Positions 40,366 through 48,998 of a stretch of DNA of 64,000 nt are shown here, one piece after another. The stretch is from Fundicoccus culcitae. GTDB taxonomy: Bacteria; Bacillota; Bacilli; Lactobacillales; Aerococcaceae. The position numbers and the translations under genes were made by a program. The stretch's first letter is position 1, and every line of letters begins with the position of its first letter. The notes beneath the pieces are model-generated. The model had not been told where the DNA came from. It saw nothing but the letters and a program-made list of their open reading frames with translations, and did no database searches. The stretch covers positions 3,100,001 to 3,164,000 of the forward strand of contig NZ_CP102453.1 in NCBI RefSeq assembly GCF_024661895.1, written 5' to 3'.

Positions 40366-41513
40366 TAGTATTCCTCCTTGTTGTTGGGTGTCGTTGATTC
40401 TGTCTCATTGAAGAAATCATCAATAAGGTCCTCATTACTATGATAACCATTATCCTTAATTAAGTCATCTACTAAGTCGTCAGATTCTTCATAGGTTGAA
40501 GTATGTGAATGTCTTAAATTTTTTTCGACATATTTAATTTCATCATCTAAATCATTATAGGTGTCTTGGTGGAAAAGCACATACTCTTCTGAAATTTGTT
40601 GACATAATTCATCAATTATTTGAGCACTACGATCTAAAATGATATACGTTTGTTTGTTTTTGGCAACATGACTATTGATTTCATTATATTTTAAAATTAA
40701 ATCTTCTAAGCTTGGAAGATATTTATATAAAAAGGTGCTGGCTTGCGCAATTCGTTGGGGTTCTTCAACGATATCTTTAAAGAAACTTTGCAACACTTTG
40801 TTGGTGTTGTGCCTTACTTCAATGGCACGTAATTTGGCGGTTTGACCAAATATTTCATTAATATGTTCAATTTGTTCTTTAGCAGGCGCCATTTGTTCTC
40901 TAAAGTAATCGATGTCTTGATCCGATAAGCCTTGTTCATAATAATGCTCACGAATATTTTGCTTCACTTTTGGTTGGTGCTTCGTTTGGGTAAAGTGTGC
41001 TTGTGACAAATTTCCTGTAATTAAACTTAAGAATAAGGAAAATACGACACTCATTGCCGTTCCGATTAAGATCATAATTGCTAGGGTCATGATTCCTGAG
41101 AAAAATCTATCGGGTCCATAATACATATAGCCCATGTTCTGGTTTATCGTTATACCAAAAAAGATGGTTAAGATAATACCTATATAATAAAAGAAACGCA
41201 TAGCTGGGTGGTCGGTAATTTTTGTCGCTTGGTGAAACAAAAGACTTAACCACCACAAACCTAAAGTAACAAATATGGCAACGAGTAATAAATCAAATAT
41301 ACCTGTTGAAAAGAAAATATTAATGGCTAATGAAATAATCATAGCAATCGCATAGTATTTTACCGTGTTTTGAAAATAATTCCGATTACGATCATACACT
41401 GAAGCAAATTTCGGCGCTTTTTTCGCTTGCGTCAGATTGTATAAGGGTATACCTATGATTAAAATGAGTTGAATGAAAATGGCGAAAATTGAAAAATCAG
41501 TATGTAAGTACAT
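40365..41513 (-). CDS. xpaC: XpaC-family membrane protein
   Basis: A 382-residue protein with five or so N-terminal membrane segments (about residues 8-165) and a cytoplasmic domain of the XpaC family: LSDQDIDYFREQMAPAKEQI, AIEVRHNTNKVLQSFFKDIV, FLYKYLPSLEDLILKY. The family name comes from 5-bromo-4-chloroindolyl phosphate hydrolysis, not a proven enzyme activity. Pairing with TelA is conserved in Bacillota and suggests a membrane partner complex. AAGGAGG precedes the start. Confidence 0.88.
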   Translation of the reverse strand: MYLHTDFSIFAIFIQLILIIGIPLYNLTQAKKAPKFASVYDRNRNYFQNTVKYYAIAMIISLAINIFFSTGIFDLLLVAIFVTLGLWWLSLLFHQATKITDHPAMRFFYYIGIILTIFFGITINQNMGYMYYGPDRFFSGIMTLAIMILIGTAMSVVFSLFLSLITGNLSQAHFTQTKHQPKVKQNIREHYYEQGLSDQDIDYFREQMAPAKEQIEHINEIFGQTAKLRAIEVRHNTNKVLQSFFKDIVEEPQRIAQASTFLYKYLPSLEDLILKYNEINSHVAKNKQTYIILDRSAQIIDELCQQISEEYVLFHQDTYNDLDDEIKYVEKNLRHSHTSTYEESDDLVDDLIKDNGYHSNEDLIDDFFNETESTTPNNKEEY

Positions 41514-41650
41514 TTTTAATGCCTCCTTAATTATTTTACACTATAATTGTAGCATAGACTTTTTTGATGATTATCGGACTTGAGGCTTATCTTCTATTCA
41601 TGTTTTATGATATATCATTAAGTTTACTATGATTAGAAGGGATTTTAATA

Positions 41651-42229
41651 ATGAAAGTATCTAATGATGAAGTTGGTTTTTTAAAGGATGATAAACTGCG
41701 TGCGACTGAATTAGTATTTGATGGAAAAATAATTCAAGTTTATAAAAATCAATTAGAAATAGAAGCAGGCTTAGTTGTAGAAAGAGAATTAATCCACCAT
41801 CAACCGGCTGCAGCCGTATTAGCTATAACCAATGAAGCAAAAGTTATTCTAGTTAAGCAATATCGGCCGGCAGTAGCCCAAGCAATATTTGAGATACCGG
41901 CAGGATTATTAGATCGAATGGATCAAAACTTTGAGGAAGCTCTTGTTGGAGCCAAAAGGGAATTAGAAGAAGAAACAGGCTACCGGGCCAATAAGTGGCA
42001 AGCTCTACAGACCTTTTATTTATCCCCTGGTTATTTAAATGAGGAGATTACTTTATTTATAGCAACTGATTTGTATCTAGCTCCCAATCCTCTCGCTCAA
42101 GATGAAGATGAACGCATAGAGATTTTTTACTTTTCAAAAGATGAGATTAAAAATTTGTTAATGAAAGGTAAAATAGTCGATTTAAAGACTTTATTTGCTT
42201 TACAATACTGGGTGAATCGTGAAGATTAG
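41651..42229 (+). CDS. nudF: ADP-ribose pyrophosphatase (Nudix)
   Basis: A 192-residue Nudix hydrolase of the ADP-sugar group. The Nudix helix reads AKRELEEETGY with the expected upstream Gly and Glu positions, preceded by VKQYRPAVAQAIFEIPAG, a typical ADP-ribose pyrophosphatase segment. Converts ADP-ribose to AMP and ribose 5-phosphate. It is followed by the MacP-like gene and mtnN, an arrangement also found in streptococci. Confidence 0.93.
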   Translation: MKVSNDEVGFLKDDKLRATELVFDGKIIQVYKNQLEIEAGLVVERELIHHQPAAAVLAITNEAKVILVKQYRPAVAQAIFEIPAGLLDRMDQNFEEALVGAKRELEEETGYRANKWQALQTFYLSPGYLNEEITLFIATDLYLAPNPLAQDEDERIEIFYFSKDEIKNLLMKGKIVDLKTLFALQYWVNRED

Positions 42230-42259
42230 TGGAAGTAGTTCAGAAAGGAGGCTATCATT

Positions 42260-42811
42260 ATGAAATGGAGAACGCCAAGAAAACGTGCTTCTAACAGTAA
42301 TGACCTAACAGATCAATATGATTCAGATGATTTGGTGTCGGAAAATGATTATGATGAAAGTAAACCTTTTGATGATGATTATTTCAATCAAGAACAAGAA
42401 TACCTACAGTATGATTCTGATCAAGATATGACACAAGTCTATGGACAACCTTTATTTGATCGACAACAATTTGATGAAAAAGCGGGGCATTATCCTTCTA
42501 GGCGTGATTATCATGGTCATTATGAAGAAGAAATTGAATCTGAAGATGAATTTGCTTATAATGATGAAGATTACGTAGAAACGGACGTTTATGATGAAGC
42601 ATACGATTCTGAAACTGCGTTTTACGCGCAGGCGTCAACCGATGATTTTATGGAAGATGCAGACAACACCTACGGTGATTCTGACGAAACCATCGATGTT
42701 AATGCTCGTCGGAGCAAATATAGTGCAAAAATAGATAGTTTTTTAAATAATGGTATTATTATTACTGGAATTCTGCTAATCATGGTTTTATTGATAGCAT
42801 TTCTAGTTTGA
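42260..42811 (+). CDS. Acidic bitopic membrane protein, candidate MacP
   Basis: 183 residues: a basic start (MKWRTPRKRASN), a very acidic Asp/Glu/Tyr-rich region (about 15-145), a short basic segment (NARRSKYSAKIDSFL) and one C-terminal membrane helix (GIIITGILLIMVLLIAFLV). No enzyme motif is seen. Streptococcal macP, which encodes a phosphorylated activator of the class A enzyme PBP2a, sits between the same two genes (Nudix and pfs). Synteny and topology make it a MacP candidate, though the acidic region is far longer than in the roughly 100-residue pneumococcal protein. Confidence 0.6.
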   Translation: MKWRTPRKRASNSNDLTDQYDSDDLVSENDYDESKPFDDDYFNQEQEYLQYDSDQDMTQVYGQPLFDRQQFDEKAGHYPSRRDYHGHYEEEIESEDEFAYNDEDYVETDVYDEAYDSETAFYAQASTDDFMEDADNTYGDSDETIDVNARRSKYSAKIDSFLNNGIIITGILLIMVLLIAFLV

Positions 42812-42821
42812 AAGTAGGTAA

Positions 42822-43535
42822 ATGATGAAAATTGGAATAATTGGGGCGATGGAAGAAGAGATTCTTATGCTTAAGGAAACCATTATAAACCCAGTCATTG
42901 AAACATATAGTGGCTTTGAAGTGGTCAGTGGACAATTAGGCGATCATCAAGTGGCTTTAGTCTTATCGGGGATTGGTAAGGTAAATGCTACTTTAAGTGT
43001 GATGATTTTAAAAGAAAAGTATCAGATTGATCTCATCATTAATACCGGATCGGCGGGAGCGGTTGATCCCGCTATAAAAGTAGGCGATGTTGTTATCGCA
43101 CATTCATTATCACATCATGATGTGGATGTTACTGGATTTGGCTATGCCTATGGTCAAATGGCTGGAATGCCTGAACGTTATTTACCCGATTCAGAATTAC
43201 TAAGAATTGCGCAAATGGTTTGTCGGACGTTTGAGATTGAACCGATTATCGGGCTCGTCGTCAGTGGTGATCAGTTTATTAATAGTAAAGAACAAATCAA
43301 TAAGATTAGAACGAACTTTCCAACGGCTCGCGCAGTAGATATGGAATCAGCGGCCATTGCTCAAGCTAGCTATGTCTTAGATATTCCCTATGTGATAATT
43401 CGTTCTATTTCAGATAATGCTAATGATGAAGCCAGTGTTGACTTTGATACTTTTATTGAATTGGCTAGTCGTGTATCGGCGAGTATGGTCATTGAATTTG
43501 TCAAACAAGTTCCCTTCGATCCTTACGCAAAATGA
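42822..43535 (+). CDS. mtnN: 5'-methylthioadenosine/S-adenosylhomocysteine nucleosidase
   Basis: MtnN (Pfs) cleaves adenine from methylthioadenosine and S-adenosylhomocysteine, recycling SAM by-products. Motifs KIGIIGAMEEEILML, LVLSGIGKVNA, NTGSAGAVDP and the catalytic-site AVDMESAAIAQ and SISDNA are clear in 237 residues. Tandem ATGs at 42822 and 42825; spacing from AGTAGG favours the second by a small margin. Confidence 0.97.
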   Translation: MMKIGIIGAMEEEILMLKETIINPVIETYSGFEVVSGQLGDHQVALVLSGIGKVNATLSVMILKEKYQIDLIINTGSAGAVDPAIKVGDVVIAHSLSHHDVDVTGFGYAYGQMAGMPERYLPDSELLRIAQMVCRTFEIEPIIGLVVSGDQFINSKEQINKIRTNFPTARAVDMESAAIAQASYVLDIPYVIIRSISDNANDEASVDFDTFIELASRVSASMVIEFVKQVPFDPYAK

Positions 43536-43544
43536 AAATTTCAC

Positions 43545-43572
43545 TTGAAATCTTGGGTAATTTAAGTATAAT
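43545..43572 (+). promoter_or_regulatory. rpsD promoter
   Basis: TTGAAA (43545-43550), 16 bases, TATAAT (43567-43572), ten bases after the mtnN stop. It would give an rpsD leader of about 165 bases. Confidence 0.8.
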
Positions 43573-43579
43573 AGTATAA

Positions 43580-43735
43580 GTGTAAAATAATGCAGCGTAA
43601 AAAAAGAAAGCGCGTCAACAGTCTTATGCCTATTTTAGGAAGGTAAGTAACTGCGGCTGCTAAATGCGAAAACCTAATCAGGGACTGCACGCATTCGGTT
43701 TTTTAATGAATTATTTTACTCCAAAAAATTAATTG
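43580..43735 (+). promoter_or_regulatory. Structured rpsD (S4) leader RNA
   Basis: A leader of about 165 bases with no open frame. AATGCG (43663-43668) can pair with CGCATT (43690-43695), and the adjacent AAAACC (43669-43674) with GGTTTT (43697-43702); the pairings cross, so they form a pseudoknot or are alternatives. Bacillus rpsD is autoregulated by S4 binding to its leader; I infer the same here. Confidence 0.65.
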
Positions 43736-43746
43736 GAGGCTATATA

Positions 43747-44355
43747 ATGTCTAGATATACAGGACCATCATGGAAACAATCACGCCGTTTAGGAATTTCC
43801 CTAACCGAAACAGGTAAAGAATTACAAAAACGCCCATTCCCACCAGGACAACATGGGAATCAACGTAAAAAATTATCTGAATACGGTATGCAATTACAAG
43901 AAAAACAAAAATTACGTCATATGTACGGTTTAAATGAACGTCAATTTGCGACTTTATTTAAAAAAGCAGGTAAAATTAAAGAAGGTAAACACGGTGAAAA
44001 CTTCATGGTGTTACTAGAAACACGTTTAGATAACTTAGTTTTTCGTTTAGGTTTTGCTAATACACGTCGTCAAGCTCGCCAATTAGTAAACCATGGTCAT
44101 ATTACCGTTGATGGCAAACGTGTAGATATCCCTTCTTACTTAGTTCAACCGGATCAAGTGATTGCTTTACGTGAAAAATCACGCGAATTAGATATTATTA
44201 AAGCAAACTTAGAAGCAACTGTAAGTCGTTTAGACTTTGTTTCTTATGATGCAGATAATTTTGCAGGAACTTTAACCCGTTTCCCATTACGTGAAGAACT
44301 AAATGCTGAAGTTGATGAAGCACTTGTTGTTGAGTACTATAACAAATTAGGTTAA
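43747..44355 (+). CDS. rpsD: 30S ribosomal protein S4
   Basis: Primary 16S rRNA-binding protein, 202 residues. It has [18 protein letters not shown] at the start and an S4 domain from about residue 92 ([20 protein letters not shown]). This is the short-N-terminal Gram-positive form without zinc cysteines. TTGGAGG precedes the ATG. Monocistronic with its own promoter, leader and terminators, as in Bacillus. Confidence 0.98.
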   Translation: MSRYTGPSWKQSRRLGISLTETGKELQKRPFPPGQHGNQRKKLSEYGMQLQEKQKLRHMYGLNERQFATLFKKAGKIKEGKHGENFMVLLETRLDNLVFRLGFANTRRQARQLVNHGHITVDGKRVDIPSYLVQPDQVIALREKSRELDIIKANLEATVSRLDFVSYDADNFAGTLTRFPLREELNAEVDEALVVEYYNKLG

Positions 44356-44413
44356 TCAATCAGGATCATGTTTTAAAGTTGGGCTACATCAAATTCATAG
44401 TCCATCATGACTT

Positions 44414-44456
44414 TAAGAGGCTGTAGCATTTTTAATGCATGCAGTCTCTTATGTTT
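44414..44456 (+). terminator. rpsD terminator
   Basis: Imperfect 16-17 base arms (44414-44429 and 44435-44451, TAAGAGGCTG... with its complement) followed by a T-rich stretch. A second terminator-like palindrome follows 20 bases later. Confidence 0.75.
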
Positions 44457-44476
44457 TTATTGAGAGCGTAAAAAAG

Positions 44477-44559
44477 CCGAACTTTTAATGATAGTGCTCA
44501 GCCCAACTGAAAAGAGAGGCGGAAAACGGTTCTAATATCATTAAATGTTCGGTTTTTTT
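44477..44559 (+). terminator. Second terminator after rpsD (palindrome family copy 3)
   Basis: Arms starting CCGAACTTTTAATGATAGTG (44477-44496) and ending ATCATTAAATGTTCGG (44537-44552), about 38-base loop, seven T. Arm sequence matches copies at 4993 and 49512; the loop is larger and different. Confidence 0.82.
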
Positions 44560-44622
44560 GAAGCAAGGAGTTTTATTTGGTATAAACTCGGCATAACTAT
44601 ATAACTATTCTGAAGACAACTC

Positions 44623-44651
44623 TTTAAATAAAGTTGTGATAATGGTATAAT
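44623..44651 (+). promoter_or_regulatory. ezrA promoter
   Basis: TTTAAA (44623-44628), 17 bases, TATAAT (44646-44651), with a TG one base upstream of the -10. The 370-base gap between rpsD and ezrA holds this and two terminators; nothing else is seen. Confidence 0.7.
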
Positions 44652-44724
44652 TCAATGTGATAATTAGGCTTATTTTAAAATGGGCATACTGAAACAATTA
44701 AAAAAAGGCAGAGGGGCGAAACAT

Positions 44725-46440
44725 TTGAGGTTTACTGACATACTATTTATAATCGTCGTTCTAGTGTTGGTTGCCTATGGCGTAATCTATTACGTACGGA
44801 CGCAGCGCAGTAGAGAACTTAGAGAATTAGAACAACGAAAAGATGACATGATGTCCGTATCGATTGCAGACCAACTTTTCACATTGAAAAATATGGATTT
44901 ATCGGGTCAAACCAAACGTAAGTATGAAAGTATCGTGGCATCGTGGCAAACAATTACTAATTTTCAATTTACAGAAATCGAGTCAGCTCTTGTAGGGGCT
45001 GAGCAATATTCTGAGCAAATGAATTTAGTAAAAGCCAAAAAAACGATGGCTCAAGCCCGTGAGATGATGGATGAAACAGAAGTCCAAGTCAATGATTTAC
45101 ATGATATGCTTACGGAGTTACTTAAAGTTGATACGGAAAACTACGAAAAACATGAACAATTGATGGAACGATATAATACAGCCAGAAAAAGTATTATGAA
45201 CCATAGTTTTGATTATGGACCAGCTATCGAAACATTAGAGAAAAACTTAAACTATTTAGAATTAAATTTTACTAAATACAATGAATACACCAAAAATGGT
45301 GATCATCTTGAAGCACGCGATATGTTAGAGAATATCGAGTCCGATTTAACTAGCTTAGAAGAGATACTTGAGAAAATCCCAGCTATGTATAGTCAAATCA
45401 AAAATCAATATGAAGATTCTTTAGAAGATTTACGCGATGGCTATCAAAAAATGCTCGACAGTCGCTTTAATTTTGAGGATATCAGTATTCCGGAAAAGAT
45501 TGACGAAATACAAGAGCAACTTAATGATGCCAAAAATCGCATTAAACAAGCCGACTTAGTTGAAGCGAAGACATTAATGGATAAAGCTGAACGCAATATT
45601 AATTCCTTATATGATTTAATGGAGACTGAAATTGCTTCGCGCGACTTCGTTAACAAAAATATCGTTCAATTAAAAACTTTATTAAATGAAGTAGCGGAGC
45701 ACAACCGTTATGCAAGTATTGAAGTTGATCGTATTGCACAGTCATATATCTTGCATGAAAATGAAGTTGAAACGATTGGCGAGTTAACCGATCAAATTGA
45801 AATTGAATATAATAAATACCGCCAATTAACGCGTGATATTGAAGAGCATAATGCGATTTATACCAACATTGAATCGTCCATTAAAAAAATTCGTAAACGT
45901 GTGGAAGAAATCGATGAAAGTCAAAATAACATCTTAAAAGGACTGTCCGATCTTAACCATCGTGAAAAAGAAACCAAAAATAATTTGGATATGTATGAAT
46001 TAGAATTACGTAACTTTAAACGTAAAGTGGAGAAAAACCACTTACCGGGTTTACACGATAATTATTATGCGTTATTTTATAAAGTAACGGATCAAATTGA
46101 AAATCTATCGCATCAATTAAATCGTGTCCGGATTAATATGGTTGAAATTGATCAGCTTGAAAGTCAATTAGTTGAGAATTTAGCCGATTTGGATGAATTG
46201 ACTGAAGAGACGGTGGATAGCGCCATGTTAACTGAATATATGATTCAGCACAGCAATCGTTTTCGTTATGATTATCCCGAAGTGGATCAGGCAATTAAAG
46301 AGGCACAATATTTGTTCTACCAAGAGTATCGCTATGAAGAAGCTTTGGCTGTTATTGAGAAAGCCTTACGTCGTGTAGAGCAAGATGCGCCTACTCAAGT
46401 TCGCCGGATGTATCATCAGGAAAAGCAAACGCGCTTATAA
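44725..46440 (+). CDS. ezrA: Septation ring regulator EzrA
   Basis: EzrA has one N-terminal membrane helix and a long cytoplasmic spectrin-like coiled-coil region, and modulates FtsZ assembly and links it to wall synthesis. The coiled-coil pattern runs from about residue 90 to 560. The frame opens at ATG 44680 without a good ribosome binding site; AGAGGGG at 44708-44714 favours TTG 44725, giving MRFTDILFIIVVLVLVAYGV and a normal EzrA N-terminus of 571 residues. Only the start is uncertain. Confidence 0.92.
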   Translation: MRFTDILFIIVVLVLVAYGVIYYVRTQRSRELRELEQRKDDMMSVSIADQLFTLKNMDLSGQTKRKYESIVASWQTITNFQFTEIESALVGAEQYSEQMNLVKAKKTMAQAREMMDETEVQVNDLHDMLTELLKVDTENYEKHEQLMERYNTARKSIMNHSFDYGPAIETLEKNLNYLELNFTKYNEYTKNGDHLEARDMLENIESDLTSLEEILEKIPAMYSQIKNQYEDSLEDLRDGYQKMLDSRFNFEDISIPEKIDEIQEQLNDAKNRIKQADLVEAKTLMDKAERNINSLYDLMETEIASRDFVNKNIVQLKTLLNEVAEHNRYASIEVDRIAQSYILHENEVETIGELTDQIEIEYNKYRQLTRDIEEHNAIYTNIESSIKKIRKRVEEIDESQNNILKGLSDLNHREKETKNNLDMYELELRNFKRKVEKNHLPGLHDNYYALFYKVTDQIENLSHQLNRVRINMVEIDQLESQLVENLADLDELTEETVDSAMLTEYMIQHSNRFRYDYPEVDQAIKEAQYLFYQEYRYEEALAVIEKALRRVEQDAPTQVRRMYHQEKQTRL

Positions 46441-46480
46441 ACCATCCAATAGGTCAAAGGTAATTGTTAATTATCGCAAT

Positions 46481-46516
46481 AAAACCTGTCCGCATCCCAT
46501 GATGTGACAGGTTTTT
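46481..46516 (+). terminator. ezrA terminator
   Basis: Arms AAAACCTGTC (46481-46490) and GACAGGTTTT (46506-46515), with inner CATC/GATG pairing and a short T-run. It lies before the desulfurase gene. Confidence 0.8.
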
Positions 46517-46542
46517 CTATTGTTCAAACTAAGGAGGAAACA

Positions 46543-47685
46543 ATGATTTATTTTGATAACAGTGCAACCACGCAACCCTACCCCGATGTTTTAGAAACAG
46601 CTCAGACGGTTGCCATGAATTATTTTGCTAATCCTTCAAGTGCCCATCCGGCTGGTGAAGCTTCAAGTAGTCTTTTGGAACAGGCCAGAAAGCAATTTGG
46701 TCAATTACTAGGCTATCAGAGTCAGGAAATCTATTTCACAGCGAGTGGCACCGAAGCTAATAATTGGGTTTTTCAAGCCATCCTGCAACAACTAAAAGTC
46801 ATTCATCCACATAAAAACAAAGTCTTGATTTCAGCTGTTGAGCATCCATCAATCACTAATCAAATCCCTCTATTACAGCAACGGGGTTTTGAAGTTATTT
46901 TACTTGAAGTCGATGGTTATGGACGGTTGGACGTGGATAAACTGGAGGATCATTTAGCTGATGATGTCCTTCTGTTATCGACGATTGCTGTCAATAATGA
47001 AGTAGGTACCCTCCAACCCTTTAAAGAAATTGAAACCCTCTTAACTAAATACCCCCAAATCATTTGGCATGTTGACGCTGTCCAAGCCATGACCACCCAA
47101 ATGGAACTTGTCAAACGTTCAAGAATTGATTTACTCACCTTATCAAGCCATAAATTCCATGGTATACGCGGTTTAGGTGTTTTAGCCCAACGTCAACGGG
47201 TTGAAAAAGGGATCTGGGTTTATGGGGGTGGTCAAGAACGCGGTCTACGAAGTGGTACCGAGAATTTACCAGCTATCGTAGCAGGTGCCAAAGCTTTACG
47301 GATGACCCAAGACGAGCAAATAGAAACGAAAGCAAAGTTAAAAACATTTCAAGAACAAATTGTTCAACAATTTAAAGCTTTAAATTGGGAGGTTTTTGGC
47401 TATCCTTATACAGCTGAACATATTATAGCTGTCGCATTGCCTCCTTTACCTGGCGAAGTGATACTGAACGCTTTTGCGGAAGAGAGCTTGTTTGTTTCGA
47501 CAACGAGTGCTTGCTCTAGTCGTAAACCATCCACGCATCATACCTTAAAAGCGATGGGTATCCCAGATGCCATTTCTAAATCCACCATTCGTATCAGTTT
47601 AGCTAGTACGAATACACTAGCCGAAGTAGAGCAATTATTGCTAGCTATAGAACGTATTACGCAAAAATTAAGTGCACATAAATAG
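46543..47685 (+). CDS. Cysteine desulfurase (NifS/IscS type)
   Basis: A PLP enzyme that moves sulfur from cysteine to acceptors. YFDNSATTQPYP start, VDAVQAMT, PLP lysine in LSSHKFHGIRGLG and catalytic Cys in TTSACSSRKPSTHH are seen in 380 residues. AAGGAGG (46531-46537) fixes ATG 46543; the frame is open from 46504. Being ten bases ahead of thiI, it most likely supplies sulfur to ThiI for 4-thiouridine, as the NifZ-ThiI pair of Bacillus does. Confidence 0.94.
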   Translation: MIYFDNSATTQPYPDVLETAQTVAMNYFANPSSAHPAGEASSSLLEQARKQFGQLLGYQSQEIYFTASGTEANNWVFQAILQQLKVIHPHKNKVLISAVEHPSITNQIPLLQQRGFEVILLEVDGYGRLDVDKLEDHLADDVLLLSTIAVNNEVGTLQPFKEIETLLTKYPQIIWHVDAVQAMTTQMELVKRSRIDLLTLSSHKFHGIRGLGVLAQRQRVEKGIWVYGGGQERGLRSGTENLPAIVAGAKALRMTQDEQIETKAKLKTFQEQIVQQFKALNWEVFGYPYTAEHIIAVALPPLPGEVILNAFAEESLFVSTTSACSSRKPSTHHTLKAMGIPDAISKSTIRISLASTNTLAEVEQLLLAIERITQKLSAHK

Positions 47686-47694
47686 GGGGCTATT

Positions 47695-48912
47695 ATGCAA
47701 ACCAATGAAATATTAATCCATTATGGTGAGTTATCAACTAAAGGCAAAAACCGTAAGATGTTCCAGCAAAAGATGGCTGAACAAATTCGGTTAAAGACAC
47801 AACATTTGGAACGTTTAAAGATCATACCATTGCACGATTTTATGTTTGTCCAATGGAAAGAATCTGATTATACAGCTATTAGTGAAATTTTAAGCAAAAT
47901 CCCAGGTATTTCTCGTTTTGAACCTGTTTATCGTGTGGATAAAGATATAGATGCCATCAAACAATTAGCCGTAGAGATATTTAGTTCGATTGATGTCAAA
48001 GCAGGTGAGTCGTTCAGAGTTGTTGCTAAGCGGTCTGACAAACAGTTTCCGCACGATTCCATGTCGATTCAACGAGAAGTAGGTGGTGTTATTGGTGAAC
48101 ACTTTCCTCAATTAGTGGTTGATTTGCGGAAACCGACCTATAGTTTAACTATTAGTATTCATCAAGAAGACCGGGCTTATTTAAGTCTGCTTTCATTCCC
48201 TGGTCTTGGTGGGATGCCCTATGGTTCGAGTGGTAAAGGTTTGTTGATGCTTTCAGGTGGGTTTGATTCACCGATTGCCGGTTACCAAATGATTAAACGA
48301 GGCTTGGCTATTGAAGCGGTGCATTTTGCCAGTCCACCGTATACCAGTCCTCAAGCACTGGAAAAAGCCAAGAAATTAACTTCTGTTTTAGCCCAATATG
48401 GCCTAGCGATTACTTTCCATAATGTGCCTTTTGCGCGAATTCAAGAAGAAATTAAAGCCAATGTACATGAAGATTTATCGATGACAGTGATGCGTCGGAT
48501 GATGTTAAGGATTATGGATCGCTTATTAGTTTTACGCGACGCTCATGCAATTGTAACGGGTGAATCCTTAGGACAAGTTGCTTCACAAACCATTAAGAGT
48601 ATTCAAGTGATTAATGAAGTGACTCATTCACCGATTTTCCGTCCGCTTATCGCTGCTGATAAAAATGATATTATTGCCTTGGCAGAACAAATTGGCACCT
48701 ATGATATTTCGAATGAGCCTTATGAAGATTGCTGTACCGTTTTTGCGCCAAGAACCCCTAAGACGAAACCGCGTTTAGATATCATTGAAGCAGAAGAAGC
48801 TAAGTTAAATATTGAAGAATTAGTTGAAGAGGCTGTTCGCGGGATTGAACGTACAACCATTGATGAGCATTATATTAAGCAATCGACCGAGTCATTTAGT
48901 CATCTATTATAA
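47695..48912 (+). CDS. thiI: tRNA 4-thiouridine synthase ThiI
   Basis: ThiI makes s4U8 in tRNA. N-terminal ferredoxin-like and THUMP domains (HYGELSTKGKNRKMF, RFEPVYRVD) are followed by a PP-loop ATPase domain with LSGGFDSPIAGY at about residue 184. The 405 residues lack the C-terminal rhodanese extension of the E. coli enzyme, as expected in Bacillota. Sulfur comes from the upstream desulfurase. Confidence 0.96.
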   Translation: MQTNEILIHYGELSTKGKNRKMFQQKMAEQIRLKTQHLERLKIIPLHDFMFVQWKESDYTAISEILSKIPGISRFEPVYRVDKDIDAIKQLAVEIFSSIDVKAGESFRVVAKRSDKQFPHDSMSIQREVGGVIGEHFPQLVVDLRKPTYSLTISIHQEDRAYLSLLSFPGLGGMPYGSSGKGLLMLSGGFDSPIAGYQMIKRGLAIEAVHFASPPYTSPQALEKAKKLTSVLAQYGLAITFHNVPFARIQEEIKANVHEDLSMTVMRRMMLRIMDRLLVLRDAHAIVTGESLGQVASQTIKSIQVINEVTHSPIFRPLIAADKNDIIALAEQIGTYDISNEPYEDCCTVFAPRTPKTKPRLDIIEAEEAKLNIEELVEEAVRGIERTTIDEHYIKQSTESFSHLL

Positions 48913-48939
48913 AATCCTTCTAAAAGCATATTGATTGCT

Positions 48940-48969
48940 AATTGTAATAAATATCTTTACAATTATATT
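48940..48969 (+). promoter_or_regulatory. tpx promoter overlapped by a dyad
   Basis: AATTGTAA (48940-48947) and TTACAATT (48957-48964) form a perfect 8-base inverted repeat with a 9-base spacer. TTGTAA within it (48942-48947), 16 bases, TATATT (48964-48969) is a plausible promoter, so a protein on the dyad would block or modulate tpx. It does not match the PerR or Rex consensus well. Confidence 0.6.
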
Positions 48970-48998
48970 AGTAAGCTAAATTAGAAAGGATGAGTTCT

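Noticed and set aside
48940-48964. tpx dyad as a PerR or Rex site
   Set aside because: Half-site sequence and spacing differ from both consensus sites, so no named regulator is assigned.
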